A stretch of 64,000 nucleotides of DNA from assembly GCF_003202155.1 (NCBI RefSeq), contig NZ_QFLI01000001.1, positions 124,001 to 188,000 of the forward strand, read 5' to 3'. Shown here piece after piece: positions 24,251-33,351 of this stretch. A program made the position numbers and the translations under genes. Source of the stretch: Marinifilum breve. Its GTDB lineage: Bacteria; Bacteroidota; Bacteroidia; Bacteroidales; Marinifilaceae. Numbering within the stretch: position 1 is the first letter of the stretch; the number at the start of each line of letters is the position of its first letter. Below the pieces are notes generated by a model, which saw nothing but the letters and a program-made list of their open reading frames with translations, searched no databases and had not been told where the DNA came from.

Positions 24251-24829
24251 TTATTTAAGTGACATTTTCTTTCTGATTCTACTAAGTGTTTCAGGAGTTA
24301 CTCCCAGGAAGGAAGCAATGTGATACTGAGGCACCATTTGCAAACACTCAGGCGAATTCTCAAGCAACAACTGATACATTTCATCTGGTTGTTTGGTTAA
24401 TCGAATGTATTCGAACTCTTCCTTTTCCTCCAGTAATTTTTGGAATGTAGCATTAATAAATGATTTGCCACAGGGGTATTTGTTCAATAGCTCTTCAAAT
24501 CGTTCCTTGTTGATTGTCAAGACCTGCACCTCCGTTAAACACTCCTGATTTTTTCGGGTGATTATAGTATTTTTAAAAGATGAAAAATCAGTTATAAACT
24601 GAGGCTTTGTATAAAAATTGATATTGGTTTCCTTGACTTCACTCGCATAAAACTCTCGCACAACTCCAGAGTTGAGGAATCTTAATTTGGTATCAATTGT
24701 ATTTTCTTGCAACAAGCTTTCTCCTTTCTTATAATTGCTCTCGCTAAAGGATTCTATTAATTCTTTTAATCCTTCCTGATTTAAAGGAAAATCTGTATCG
24801 AAGAAATGATATAAATGTGATGTATTCAT
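24251..24829 (-). CDS. Crp/Fnr-family regulator
   Basis: 192 residues. N-terminal cyclic-nucleotide-binding-like domain (about 20-120) without the arginine/serine cAMP-binding set, and a short helix-turn-helix at the end (IASFLGVTPETLSRIRKKM, about 170-188). No cluster of four Cys as in FNR, so no Fe-S cluster is expected. Such short Bacteroidota Crp-like proteins usually control a neighbouring gene; the MBL hydrolase downstream is the obvious candidate. A -7 element lies at 24849-24856. Confidence 0.86.
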   Translation of the reverse strand: MNTSHLYHFFDTDFPLNQEGLKELIESFSESNYKKGESLLQENTIDTKLRFLNSGVVREFYASEVKETNINFYTKPQFITDFSSFKNTIITRKNQECLTEVQVLTINKERFEELLNKYPCGKSFINATFQKLLEEKEEFEYIRLTKQPDEMYQLLLENSPECLQMVPQYHIASFLGVTPETLSRIRKKMSLK

Positions 24830-24848
24830 TCAATTATTGCTTTCTATG

Positions 24849-24856
24849 CAAATATA
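24849..24856 (-). promoter_or_regulatory. Putative -7 element for the Crp-like gene
   Basis: TATATTTG followed by CA on the minus strand, 20 bp upstream of the start at 24829. Confidence 0.45.
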
Positions 24857-25006
24857 GGTCTAATTCGATTCGTGCTAAAGCAAGATAGAAAATATTCTTT
24901 GTAACAAATCCTGAATTGTCTTATATTTAATCATCCAAATTGATTCTGCTATTTACCATCATTCGAATTTCACCAATTATTTTACTCATCCTAAAAAGTC
25001 AAAAAA

Positions 25007-25468
25007 ATGAAAAAGATTTTGTTTTTATTAGTAGCATTAGTGCTAAGTTCTGGAGTTTTTGCTCACGATCTAAAAAAAGAAAAAGAAGCAATTAAACAGG
25101 TAATTCAAACAGCTTATGTTGATGGTCTTCAAAATGAAGGTGATTTAGAGAAGATTGATTCAGGAATCCATCCGGATTTCCGTTTAATTGGAATTGGTAA
25201 AGACAATAGCATGTGGAGTCTTCCTATCGATCAATGGAAAGAGAAAACCAAAAAGAAAAAAGCCGATGGCAAATTTCCTCGTACCGGCGACAAAAAGGTA
25301 AGTGTAAAATTCGAAAACATAGACATTACCGGTAATGCCGCAGTAGCTAAAATCCAGTTTTTTGTTGGTACAAAACTTACTTACGTTGATTACATTTCTT
25401 TGTATAAATTTCCAAATGGTTGGAAGATGGTAAATAAGATCTACTACAAAATCCCAGAGAAAAAATAA
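25007..25468 (+). CDS. Secreted NTF2-like/lumazine-binding-type protein
   Basis: 153 residues. Clear signal peptide (about 1-19, cleavage after VFA). The mature part is an NTF2-like cone fold: EAIKQVIQTAYVDGLQNEGD, HPDFRLIGIG, and the closing YISLYKFPNGWKMVNKIYYKIP. Proteins of this type are common in Bacteroidota and often carry no assigned reaction. Monocistronic with its own terminator. Confidence 0.8.
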   Translation: MKKILFLLVALVLSSGVFAHDLKKEKEAIKQVIQTAYVDGLQNEGDLEKIDSGIHPDFRLIGIGKDNSMWSLPIDQWKEKTKKKKADGKFPRTGDKKVSVKFENIDITGNAAVAKIQFFVGTKLTYVDYISLYKFPNGWKMVNKIYYKIPEKK

Positions 25469-25477
25469 AGATTATAT

Positions 25478-25510
25478 AAAGGAGAAAGGCGTAAACTTTC
25501 TCCTTTTTTA
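25478..25510 (+). terminator. Intrinsic terminator
   Basis: GGAGAAAG (25481-25488) pairs with CTTTCTCC (25496-25503), followed by six Ts. It ends the NTF2-like gene; on the other strand it overlaps the 3' end region of thrE. Confidence 0.85.
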
Positions 25511-26728
25511 TTTCGCATTCGACACTGGCGAGTTTTTTCTATCAATAAAACTACCTGAGAAAATTAAGCCTCCAATAATTCCCATAAATATGTACAAGAT
25601 TTGTTCTCCCATATTGCTGTGAGAATTTCCTGCACTTAAAAACACACTACTCAAGCCTATAAATGCCTTACTCCCTGGCACCAACATAACTATTCCCGGA
25701 ACCAAATAAACCAACTCAGGTGCTTTTGTAAGCTTGCTAAATAGTTTACTAAAGCTTACCGCTACAATTGTTCCGATAAAAATACTAATCAAGATACCTG
25801 TAAAATCGAATAATGTTGTGGTGTAGTAACTTGCAAACCCGGCTATTACACAAAACAACAGATCTTTTGGGCGTACCTTAAATACGGGTAATAAACTTAA
25901 GGCAAGCAATATTATCGCGAAATAATCTATCCAATTGGGCACATCGTTTACAACATCATTAGGTTTCAGGTCTACAAAACTGGAAAGTACAGCTAGTCCA
26001 AGAACAACTCCGAAGAATTGCTTGAATAGAGAAACCAACGCATCAAAGAGTTTTGATGTTCCGGAAACCAAACTGCGGGAAGTAATTTCTTCTAATGCAG
26101 TTGTGATGGATAATCCTGGAATAAAAACAATGATTGAGGCCAAAATGGTCATGGAGATGTTAATCTGCTCAAATTTTAAGGCCAATAAACCAGTTATAAT
26201 GGTTACTGTAAATGCAACCAATGATTCCAAAGTACTTCGCACATAACTTGATTTTTGCGCAAATAATGTAATACCATATACTACTGCCCCAAGTAAAAAT
26301 GCAAGAAGAGATGAAACCCAACTTGTATCCAAAATAATGCTAAAAGCTCCTGCAGATGTCATAAAAGCAAACAATTCTGTTAGTTTGCCATAGCTCAAAG
26401 GAGCTGTCTTTATGTCTTCAATGGCCTGCTTGGCTTCTGCGAAGCTTATTTTATTGGACAAGACATTGTTGGTGATCTCCACAATCTTGGATAATGCTCC
26501 CAAATTTAGCTCTCCTGGTGGCACACATTCTACATAGTTGTAGGTATGATCATCTTCCTCGTAAAATACATAGTTGATCCAAGTAGGCGTATCCATAAAA
26601 CTGCCTTTGATTCCCTTCTTTTCGGCAATTTCGTTTAAATATATTTGTGATTTATATGAAGGAACACCATAAGTATGCAGAGCCTTCCCAAGCTGAACAA
26701 TGAATTTGTATTTCTGAGGTATTTGCAT
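25508..26728 (-). CDS. Threonine/serine exporter (ThrE family)
   Basis: 406 residues. A soluble N-terminal section (about 1-120, DUF1212) is followed by about ten membrane helices in two halves (DUF1212 then a ThrE_2-like domain). The family exports threonine and serine driven by the proton gradient. Both halves are present in one chain, as in ThrE of actinobacteria. Single gene; a -7 element TATTTTTG lies on the minus strand at 26783-26790. Confidence 0.88.
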   Translation of the reverse strand: MQIPQKYKFIVQLGKALHTYGVPSYKSQIYLNEIAEKKGIKGSFMDTPTWINYVFYEEDDHTYNYVECVPPGELNLGALSKIVEITNNVLSNKISFAEAKQAIEDIKTAPLSYGKLTELFAFMTSAGAFSIILDTSWVSSLLAFLLGAVVYGITLFAQKSSYVRSTLESLVAFTVTIITGLLALKFEQINISMTILASIIVFIPGLSITTALEEITSRSLVSGTSKLFDALVSLFKQFFGVVLGLAVLSSFVDLKPNDVVNDVPNWIDYFAIILLALSLLPVFKVRPKDLLFCVIAGFASYYTTTLFDFTGILISIFIGTIVAVSFSKLFSKLTKAPELVYLVPGIVMLVPGSKAFIGLSSVFLSAGNSHSNMGEQILYIFMGIIGGLIFSGSFIDRKNSPVSNAK

Positions 26729-27194
26729 TTTTCTCTTGCCTTTTTTAAATAGTTACTACAGCTATTGGAACCTAAAATCGCACAAAAATACAATTTATAT
26801 ATCTCATATAGCTATCTTATTTTACACTTGCTTTTATTTATACAAATCCGACTATCTACCCACTAATTTACAATAGATCAAAACCCTACAACCCAAACCT
26901 AATAATCAAACAATTACAGACAATTTTGTCCTTAAATAAAATCTATATTGGAATCAAAAAATTTATCAATAACAGAGAACAACGAGAGCTGTTTAGCATT
27001 ACTTTTGCAGCTTAATTATACCATGTAAAATTCTGAATGATTGAAATAGAAATTTCTGGATTTTCTTTTGTGGCGAAATCTAAAAAATTAAAACATAGCA
27101 GAGTTACGTTGTATTTTTTAGTACAGCTACAGAAGAAAAGATGAGATTTAGATCAATCATTTGGAGTTTTACTTGGTAACTAAATCAAATTTCA
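26729..27194. other. Intergenic region between divergent thrE and sulP genes
   Basis: 466 bp. It holds the minus-strand -7 element of thrE (26783-26790) and a plus-strand -7 element TACTTTTGC (27000-27008) for sulP, giving a 5' leader of about 180 nt for sulP. No riboswitch, RNA gene or further coding sequence was recognised in it. Confidence 0.5.
27000..27007 (+). promoter_or_regulatory. Putative -7 element for sulP
   Basis: TACTTTTG followed by C. No clear -33 box. Implies a leader of about 180 nt before the ATG at 27195. Confidence 0.4.
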
Positions 27195-28823
27195 ATGAAA
27201 TCTATTTTCAAGCCTAAACTATTCTCAGTTTTAAAAGGCTATAATTCTCAATCTTTTCAAAAAGATTTATTCGCAGGTATAATTGTTGGTATTGTTGCCC
27301 TTCCATTGGCAATTGCTTTTGCTGTTGCTTCAGGGGTTTCGCCCGAAAAAGGATTGATTACTGCAATTATTGCCGGTTTTTTAATCTCACTTTTAGGTGG
27401 TAGCAGGGTTCAAATTGGAGGACCTACAGGAGCCTTTATCGTTATTGTTTACGGTATTGTAAGTCAGTATGGATTAGAGGGCTTAATGATATCGACCTTC
27501 CTAGCAGGGATTATGCTAGTTCTATTTGGTTTACTTCGCTTGGGTGCAATCCTGAAATTTATTCCACATCCTTTAATTGTGGGATTTACATCTGGTATTG
27601 CCCTTGTAATTTTTTCTACTCAAATTAAGGCTGCATTCGGTTTAGATATTGATTCTGTTCCTTCAGAATTTATTGAGAAATGGATGTGCTACTTCTCAAA
27701 TTTGGATAGCATTAATGTTTATGCAATTGCCATTAGTGTTGGAACCATTTTAATAAGTCTGTATGCAGGAAAACTGATTCCAAAAATCCCAGGATCCTTT
27801 ATTGCCATTATTGCAATGACTGTTATGGTTCAAGTGTTAGAATTGCCAGTAAGTACAATAGAATCGATATATGGCGAAATACCTAACTCTATTTCTTTTG
27901 ATATGCCCAGCATCGATTGGAGTTTGGTGCACAACTATTTTCAACCTGCATTAACCATTGCCATTTTGGGTGCCATTGAATCATTGCTTTCTGCAGTAGT
28001 AGCCGATGGTATGATTGGTGGAAATCATCGTTCGAACACCGAATTGATAGCTCAGGGTATTGCCAATATTTTCTCTCCTATTTTTGGTGGGATTCCTGCA
28101 ACTGGTGCCATTGCCAGAACTGCTACTAACGTTAAAAATGGCGGACGTACTCCTGTTGCCGGAATTGTTCATGCATTCACACTGTTGCTAATCATGTTGG
28201 TATTTGGAAAATGGGCAAAACTGATTCCTATGTCTTGTTTGGCAGGTATACTGATTGTTGTTTCCTACAATATGAGCGAATGGCGCTCGTTCAGATCTAT
28301 TCTAAAAGGATCGCGCTTCGATATCATCGTTTTACTAACAACATTCTTCCTAACCGTATTGGTTGACCTTACAGTTGCCATTGAATTTGGAATTGTTCTG
28401 GCTGCTTTAATTTTCATGTATCGCATGTCAAAAATAAATGGTGTAATGCCTGTTGAGACAGAATCGGATGAAATTCAGAATTACAATCTTATTCCAAAAG
28501 AGATAGAGATTTATGAAATTAGTGGACCATTCTTTTTTGCTGCAGCCAAAAGATACCAGGAAACATTACGTGAACTAAAACATTCCACATCAGTTTTAAT
28601 TATCAGAATGCGACACGTTCCTTTTATAGATGCTACGGGAATTAGAAATTTTACAGAAATAATTAAAAATCTGGCCAACCGCAAAACAAAGGTCATATTG
28701 TCTGGCGTAAATAAAGAAGTGAGACAAGAGCTGGAAAGATGTGAAATTGCCGATTATATTTCTGATAAGGACATTTGTGACAACTTTGAAGAAGCACTAA
28801 AAAGAGCTAAAGAAAAAATATAA
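27195..28823 (+). CDS. SulP-family anion transporter with STAS domain
   Basis: 542 residues. About 12-14 membrane segments (20-425) with the SulP signature region (GPTGAFIVIVYGIV, about 76-89), then a cytoplasmic STAS domain (about 440-540) containing the MRHVPFIDATGI segment; the Thr in DATG replaces the Ser phosphorylated in SpoIIAA-type domains. Transports sulfate, bicarbonate or a dicarboxylate; the substrate cannot be chosen from sequence, although the window also holds sulfur exporters. No carbonic anhydrase gene adjoins it. Confidence 0.93.
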   Translation: MKSIFKPKLFSVLKGYNSQSFQKDLFAGIIVGIVALPLAIAFAVASGVSPEKGLITAIIAGFLISLLGGSRVQIGGPTGAFIVIVYGIVSQYGLEGLMISTFLAGIMLVLFGLLRLGAILKFIPHPLIVGFTSGIALVIFSTQIKAAFGLDIDSVPSEFIEKWMCYFSNLDSINVYAIAISVGTILISLYAGKLIPKIPGSFIAIIAMTVMVQVLELPVSTIESIYGEIPNSISFDMPSIDWSLVHNYFQPALTIAILGAIESLLSAVVADGMIGGNHRSNTELIAQGIANIFSPIFGGIPATGAIARTATNVKNGGRTPVAGIVHAFTLLLIMLVFGKWAKLIPMSCLAGILIVVSYNMSEWRSFRSILKGSRFDIIVLLTTFFLTVLVDLTVAIEFGIVLAALIFMYRMSKINGVMPVETESDEIQNYNLIPKEIEIYEISGPFFFAAAKRYQETLRELKHSTSVLIIRMRHVPFIDATGIRNFTEIIKNLANRKTKVILSGVNKEVRQELERCEIADYISDKDICDNFEEALKRAKEKI

Positions 28824-28843
28824 TACCAATTTGGGTTTAATGT

Positions 28844-28877
28844 AAAAAGCAGGATCAATTGATCCTGCTTTTTTTAA
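28844..28877. terminator. Palindromic bidirectional terminator
   Basis: AAAAAGCAGGATCAATT followed by its reverse complement GATCCTGCTTTTT. Works for sulP (plus) and probably for the nine-gene minus-strand operon whose last stop is at 28979. Confidence 0.85.
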
Positions 28878-28978
28878 TCATGCCAATAACCCAAATATAA
28901 AAGACATGATCACGCTACTACACTTATATTTTAGATTATATTTTGACACCGATACATATTGAAATAGTATATCATCTG

Positions 28979-29422
28979 CTATTTAACTTGAAATTGATGT
29001 TTATGCATTCTTTTCTCAATCTGATAATGTTTATTTCCTCTTGCTTGCTCAGATACTTGAGGATTAATGAAAAATGGTAATAGAATAAAAGACAAGCAAA
29101 TTAGCAAGAAAACACTTATTCCTGCCAAAGCACCTCCTGATAAGCCCATAAACTTTGCAAACATTGATTTTATCAGATTCCAATGATAAACTACATGCAA
29201 AACCAATAGAAATATCATAATTATCCCACAAATCAAGTGAATATTACCCCATCCATGTCTGTTCATCCCTAAAAATTCCAAATTCACCTGTGTACCATAC
29301 TTAGCCCATATTTCCTGGCCTGAAACTAATACATACCTAATCAAAAAACCTATTCCAACTATTAGCGAAAAGCATAATAATAGCAACAAATCAATCCACA
29401 TATTTAATTTCATTTTTCCCAT
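28979..29422 (-). CDS. DUF4405-like membrane protein, possible b-type cytochrome
   Basis: 147 residues with three or four membrane helices. His residues sit in helical contexts typical of haem ligands (MNRHGWGNIHLICG, about 54-67, and VLHVVYHW, about 74-81), as in cytochrome b561/DUF4405 proteins. Could bring electrons to a redox partner encoded in the same operon. The C-terminal tail is basic and His-rich (HKHQFQVK). Last gene, 32 bp after the thioesterase gene. Confidence 0.7.
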   Translation of the reverse strand: MGKMKLNMWIDLLLLLCFSLIVGIGFLIRYVLVSGQEIWAKYGTQVNLEFLGMNRHGWGNIHLICGIIMIFLLVLHVVYHWNLIKSMFAKFMGLSGGALAGISVFLLICLSFILLPFFINPQVSEQARGNKHYQIEKRMHKHQFQVK

Positions 29423-29454
29423 AATAGAATATTATTGGCTAGTTTAAAGAGATC

Positions 29455-29865
29455 TTACATTACAATAGCTTCATTCAAGCTATTTAAAACTATTTCTGGT
29501 GCTTTTATTGGTTTACGACTATCACTTTTGACAAAAACAAGTGTTGAATTTGCCTTACAAACCAATTCGTTGTCTTGATTTTTAAACTCAAAATTAAATT
29601 TAAATCGAGTTGAAGGAATTTCTGAAATTCTTGTAATTACCAATAATTCTTCATCGTAAGCAGTAGGCTTTTTATATTTCAAATTCATTTCGATTACCGG
29701 CATCATAATTCCATTCTCCTCTAATACCTTATCATTTATTCCAAATGATCTCATCAACTCCGTTCGAGCAAAATGACAATAATCTACGTAATTGGCATGA
29801 TACACGTATCCCATCTGGTCTACCTCTCCATATCGTGGTCTTATTCGACACTCTCCTTCTATCAT
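29455..29865 (-). CDS. Acyl-CoA thioesterase (4HBT/YbgC type)
   Basis: 136 residues, hot-dog fold. The motif YGEVDQMGYVYHANYVDYCHFAR (around residues 10-32, landmark only) contains the catalytic Asp (in EVDQMG) and the conserved HxNY. Hydrolyses acyl-CoA thioesters. Its start overlaps the stop of the upstream ATPase by 4 bp, so it is co-translated with it, an unusual pairing for a thioesterase. Confidence 0.85.
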   Translation of the reverse strand: MIEGECRIRPRYGEVDQMGYVYHANYVDYCHFARTELMRSFGINDKVLEENGIMMPVIEMNLKYKKPTAYDEELLVITRISEIPSTRFKFNFEFKNQDNELVCKANSTLVFVKSDSRKPIKAPEIVLNSLNEAIVM

Positions 29866-30746
29866 TTTAATTCTTTAATTGGTTCTGTTACTTTATTCCA
29901 CATTTCTTTTATTTTCTCAGCAATCTCAGAGTCTGGTTTGTATTCAATTATCGATTTCCGATTTACAATCGCATTTACCATGTCCTCGTTAAATGGAATT
30001 TTTCCTAAAAGTTGGATTCCTTGCGTAATAAAGAAGTATTCCATTTGCTTCGTGATTTCAGAATTGATATCACATTTGTTTATTACCGCATACAAAGGGA
30101 TTTCAAACTTCTGAACCAATTCAATCAATCTTACTGCATCATGAAAACCAGATTTACTAGGTTCTGTTACCAAGATCACCTTATCTACTCCAGTAAGAGA
30201 AGCAATTGCTGAGCAACCCACACCCGGAGGACCATCATTCAAAAGAAAATCCGCATTTTGTTCACGTGCTTTTTCCTTGGCATTTTTTCTTACCGTAGTA
30301 ACCAACTTTCCTGAGTTCTCCTCTCCTGGACCCATTTTAGCATGTAACATGGTGCCAAATCGAGTATCAGATACGAACCAATGATTGTTGGTACTGTGTT
30401 CTGAACTGATTGCCTTAAAAGGACAGATCCTTTCACAAAGGCGACATCCCTCACATTCGAAAGGATTAACCTCCAAACCACCTTCGGTTCGATAGTGAAT
30501 AGCATCAAATCGACATTCTTTTATACAAAAACCACAATTGGTACATATTTGTGTATCGATTTTAGCAATTCTTGCACCTAAAAATTGATTCTCTTCCTTA
30601 ATTTCCGGTTCCAAAATCAGATGTAAATCTGGTGCATCTACATCAATATCAGCAAAAACAGTATTATTGGCCAAACTTGCAAAAGCCGCTGTAATGCCAG
30701 TTTTACCTGTTCCGCCTTTCCCACTTAAAATTGTTATTTCAATCAT
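29862..30746 (-). CDS. MinD-type P-loop ATPase with inserted ferredoxin domain (copy 2)
   Basis: 294 residues. Walker A GKGGTGKTG (about residues 9-17), then an inserted two-cluster ferredoxin domain (about 65-115) with CTNCGFCIKEC and CEGCRLCERICP, then the rest of the MinD fold (NDGPPGVGCSA, VTEPS). The family (related to Mrp/NBP35 and nitrogenase iron protein) is thought to build or deliver Fe-S clusters or to drive electron transfer with ATP; function unproven. Overlaps copy 1 by 8 bp. The two copies probably act together as a heteromer. Confidence 0.88.
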   Translation of the reverse strand: MIEITILSGKGGTGKTGITAAFASLANNTVFADIDVDAPDLHLILEPEIKEENQFLGARIAKIDTQICTNCGFCIKECRFDAIHYRTEGGLEVNPFECEGCRLCERICPFKAISSEHSTNNHWFVSDTRFGTMLHAKMGPGEENSGKLVTTVRKNAKEKAREQNADFLLNDGPPGVGCSAIASLTGVDKVILVTEPSKSGFHDAVRLIELVQKFEIPLYAVINKCDINSEITKQMEYFFITQGIQLLGKIPFNEDMVNAIVNRKSIIEYKPDSEIAEKIKEMWNKVTEPIKELK

Positions 30747-31614
30747 GATTCATTCTGTTTTTCAGATAAATGGCAAGTTTCATATATTCCTGTTCAATCA
30801 GTGGAGGAATATCAGATAGAAGTTTACCTTGTGCATATTGACCTGCATACTCTCGATTAAATGGAATTTCTGCCAGTAGTTCAATTTCTTCCTCTTTTAG
30901 ATAAGCATACACCTCTCTATCGCCCAATCCTGCTTTATTTACAACAATTCCAAAATCTTTCTGCATTTCCTTCATCAAATTAACAGTCAAACGCAAATCG
31001 TATAGTCCAAAAGGAGTAGGCTCAGTTACCAAAATAACAAAGTCTGCTGCTGAAACAGTTTCTACTACTGGACAACTTGTTCCAGGAGGTGCATCGTAAA
31101 TTAAAATATCCGATTCCTCACTTGCATTCGCCTTTAGATCCTTTATTATTTTCGTCTGCATTGGAGATCCAATTTTAAGACTTCCTTCAAGAATATCAGT
31201 TTGATTTCCTCGGGAATAATTGGTTAACTCTCCAATCGGATGTTGATGTTCTTGAATTGCTCCAAATTTACAAGCATGCAAACAAGCACCGCAAGAGTGG
31301 CACATGTTGGGATCAACTGATGCATATTTTACCGATGGAATAATTGAAATGGCATTAAACTCGCAATACTCCTCGCACTTACGACAAAAAGTACATTGCG
31401 ATTCATCAATTACAGGAACAGACTGATTTACTATGGAACGGTTAATTATTTTCGCATCCTTAAAAAACAGCAAATCGTTTGGTTCTTCTACATCACAATC
31501 GACTAACTGTACATTTTTTGTCCACTTCGTTTGTATCGTAGAAAAAAGATTAACCGCAACAGTTGTTTTACCCGTTCCTCCTTTGCCACTACAGATGGCA
31601 ATTTTATAGCTCAT
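30739..31614 (-). CDS. MinD-type P-loop ATPase with inserted ferredoxin domain (copy 1)
   Basis: 291 residues. Walker A GKGGTGKTT (about residues 10-18) and an inserted ferredoxin domain with CTFCRKCEEYC and CHSCGACLHAC (about 73-115); later YDAPPGTSCPV and VTEPTPFG. Same architecture as copy 2 but clearly diverged. Pairs like this are typical of anaerobes, next to NifX-like and DUF134 genes, as here. Start ATG lies 4 bp after the stop of the DUF89 gene. Confidence 0.88.
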   Translation of the reverse strand: MSYKIAICSGKGGTGKTTVAVNLFSTIQTKWTKNVQLVDCDVEEPNDLLFFKDAKIINRSIVNQSVPVIDESQCTFCRKCEEYCEFNAISIIPSVKYASVDPNMCHSCGACLHACKFGAIQEHQHPIGELTNYSRGNQTDILEGSLKIGSPMQTKIIKDLKANASEESDILIYDAPPGTSCPVVETVSAADFVILVTEPTPFGLYDLRLTVNLMKEMQKDFGIVVNKAGLGDREVYAYLKEEEIELLAEIPFNREYAGQYAQGKLLSDIPPLIEQEYMKLAIYLKNRMNHD

Positions 31615-31618
31615 AATT

Positions 31619-32464
31619 CTATTTCTTGTTTTGCTTAATCACTAAATCTTTTTTCTTAACTCCAAGCTTGCCAGCTATTAAATCACATTTTGCCATTAGC
31701 ATGAAAAACAACTTGTTCCTTTTTTCATCCAAAAGACCTTCCAAATTCCCTTGTCCTTTTGATATTACTACATCAGCATCTCTATATAACTTTTGTAGTT
31801 CGCTTGAACAATTTTCCAATAAGGTTGAAGGAGCATCATGACCATTAGAGATCACCTTACAAACATCCTCCATTTGTACAAAGTGAGAATCTTCGTAGGT
31901 AACATCATTTATAATGGGTTCACCTCTAACCACAAAGGTTAAATTGGGATGATTTAAAGTCTCAATAAAGAGTTTATCAAAAACAATTTCTCCTGCATTA
32001 TCACCTAAGTAAAGAACTGTTTTGGCATTATTTATTGCCTCAAACATTTCTTCACTCTCATTTAGTGCGAATTCCTTTTCCAGAAGATGATTAATTTCTG
32101 ATAAAATATCATCCGGAACCGAATGAGCTCCATAATCAATAATATTACCAATCACAGCTAATTTAGCCGCTACATGCATAGGATTATCAGAATTAGAAAC
32201 AAGAGATTTCCAATACGAATAATTAAGATGAAGAAGTTTATTTGCCTTCAGTTTTTCGTTGGCATATAAATTCTCGGTTTTAAAAATTCTCTTTGCCAGA
32301 CGATGTAGTAACAAACCAGAATAAGGAGTAGAAAGCGACTGACTATTGGCAACAATGTAATTTGCTTCCTCTTTAAATTTTGCAGTCGCTTTCTTATCTG
32401 ATCCGAATTTATTTGCAATATGATTTATTGTTTTAGCCTGACAAACTAAACATTCTGAATTCAT
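31619..32464 (-). CDS. DUF89/ARMT1-like metal-dependent phosphatase
   Basis: 281 residues from the ATG at 32464, which gives the usual family start (MNSECLVCQAK); an ATG at 32479 adds five residues and overlaps the previous gene. Conserved YLGDNAGEIVFDK (about residues 145-157), VRGEPIINDVT, and a later SKGQGNLEGL segment mark the DUF89 fold. Family members are metal-dependent damage-control phosphatases. Bacterial members with an N-terminal CxxC often sit with Fe-S ATPases, as here; the link is unexplained. Confidence 0.82.
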   Translation of the reverse strand: MNSECLVCQAKTINHIANKFGSDKKATAKFKEEANYIVANSQSLSTPYSGLLLHRLAKRIFKTENLYANEKLKANKLLHLNYSYWKSLVSNSDNPMHVAAKLAVIGNIIDYGAHSVPDDILSEINHLLEKEFALNESEEMFEAINNAKTVLYLGDNAGEIVFDKLFIETLNHPNLTFVVRGEPIINDVTYEDSHFVQMEDVCKVISNGHDAPSTLLENCSSELQKLYRDADVVISKGQGNLEGLLDEKRNKLFFMLMAKCDLIAGKLGVKKKDLVIKQNKK

Positions 32465-32466
32465 AC

Positions 32467-32805
32467 TTAATGATTGCAACAGTTAGCATTAAACTCAATG
32501 GTTTCATTTAAGAAACCCATAACCAACTCTTTTGCTTGTAATGCAGGAGCACCCACAAAAACATTTACATTATTGGCATTAAATATTTCAATGGCTCTTG
32601 CTCCCATTCCACCTGCAAGAACATCGGTTACTCCAAGATTAGCCAAAAATGGAGGTAATTTTCCTGGAACATGTGGCGGTGCTTCAACCAATTCCTCTGC
32701 TATGATTTCTTTTCCTTCAACATCGATTAATGCAAAATGGCTACAATGTCCAAAATGCGAATCTAATATGCCTTCCTTTACTGGTATTGCGACTTTCTTC
32801 TTCAT
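32467..32805 (-). CDS. NifX/NifB-type Fe-Mo cofactor-like domain protein (copy 2)
   Basis: 112 residues. Matches the dinitrogenase iron-molybdenum cofactor domain: start VAIPVKEG, SHFGHCSHFAL (about 16-26), GGMGARAIEIF (about 67-77), and a C-terminal CC. In nitrogenase systems it binds metal clusters; outside nitrogen fixation the role is unknown. No nif structural genes are in view. Confidence 0.86.
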   Translation of the reverse strand: MKKKVAIPVKEGILDSHFGHCSHFALIDVEGKEIIAEELVEAPPHVPGKLPPFLANLGVTDVLAGGMGARAIEIFNANNVNVFVGAPALQAKELVMGFLNETIEFNANCCNH

Positions 32806-32836
32806 TGTTTATGATTTTAGTTCTTTTAGAGATTAT

Positions 32837-33016
32837 CTATTCTCCGCTTTTATTCCTTCTTTGCTTACCTAATCCACCGCCACTCTTTCTTTTTAAGCCT
32901 AATCCTGTGCCAAGCTTATCCAGTAATGTTCCATCATCTTTACTTCGGCATTTTCCTAATCCGCGACCCGTTCTACAACCTTTTCCATCGGGGCCGGTTC
33001 TATCCATTCGTGGCAT
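32837..33016 (-). CDS. 59-residue Gly/Lys/Arg-rich DUF5320-like protein
   Basis: Frame from an ATG at 33016 to a stop at 32837. The protein begins MPRMDRTGPDGKGCRTGRG and continues with repeated Gly-Leu-Gly-Lys and Gly-Leu-Gly-Leu patterns, with only two Cys. Small proteins of this composition (DUF5320) recur next to NifX-like and MinD-type genes in anaerobes. Very basic, so it may bind nucleic acid or an acidic partner. It fills the gap between the two NifX-like genes, supporting reality despite its size. Confidence 0.7.
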   Translation of the reverse strand: MPRMDRTGPDGKGCRTGRGLGKCRSKDDGTLLDKLGTGLGLKRKSGGGLGKQRRNKSGE

Positions 33017-33028
33017 AACTAATTGTCT

Positions 33029-33346
33029 TTATGATTTAAAATTCTCTACGATCTCTTTAATGGTTCTGCGATCATCTTTCAGAATAACCATTTGTATGTC
33101 GAATTTTTCCAACAAATCTTTTGCTTTAGGTCCAAAATCACCTGAAATTACTCTTGATACTCCCAACTCTACAACTTCTTCTACTACCTTACCTCCTGCA
33201 CCAGATGGAACATCTACATGTTTGTTTTCGAAGAACTCCATATTGTCTGTTTCATCATCGTAAATACAGAACCAGGCAGCTCGACCAAAACGTAAATCAA
33301 ATAGTTTCTCTTCTCCTTTTCCTGTTGCTGTTATTATTGTTTTCAT
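33029..33346 (-). CDS. NifX/NifB-type Fe-Mo cofactor-like domain protein (copy 1)
   Basis: 105 residues. Same fold as the protein at 32467-32805: FDLRFGRAAWFCIYD (about 16-30), VPSGAGGKVVEEVVE (about 46-60), and SGDFGPKAKDLLEKF. It lacks the HFGHC histidine/cysteine seen in the other copy, having RFGRA instead, so the two probably differ in ligand binding. Second gene of the operon, 5 bp after the DUF134 gene. Confidence 0.85.
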   Translation of the reverse strand: MKTIITATGKGEEKLFDLRFGRAAWFCIYDDETDNMEFFENKHVDVPSGAGGKVVEEVVELGVSRVISGDFGPKAKDLLEKFDIQMVILKDDRRTIKEIVENFKS

Positions 33347-33351
33347 CAGTG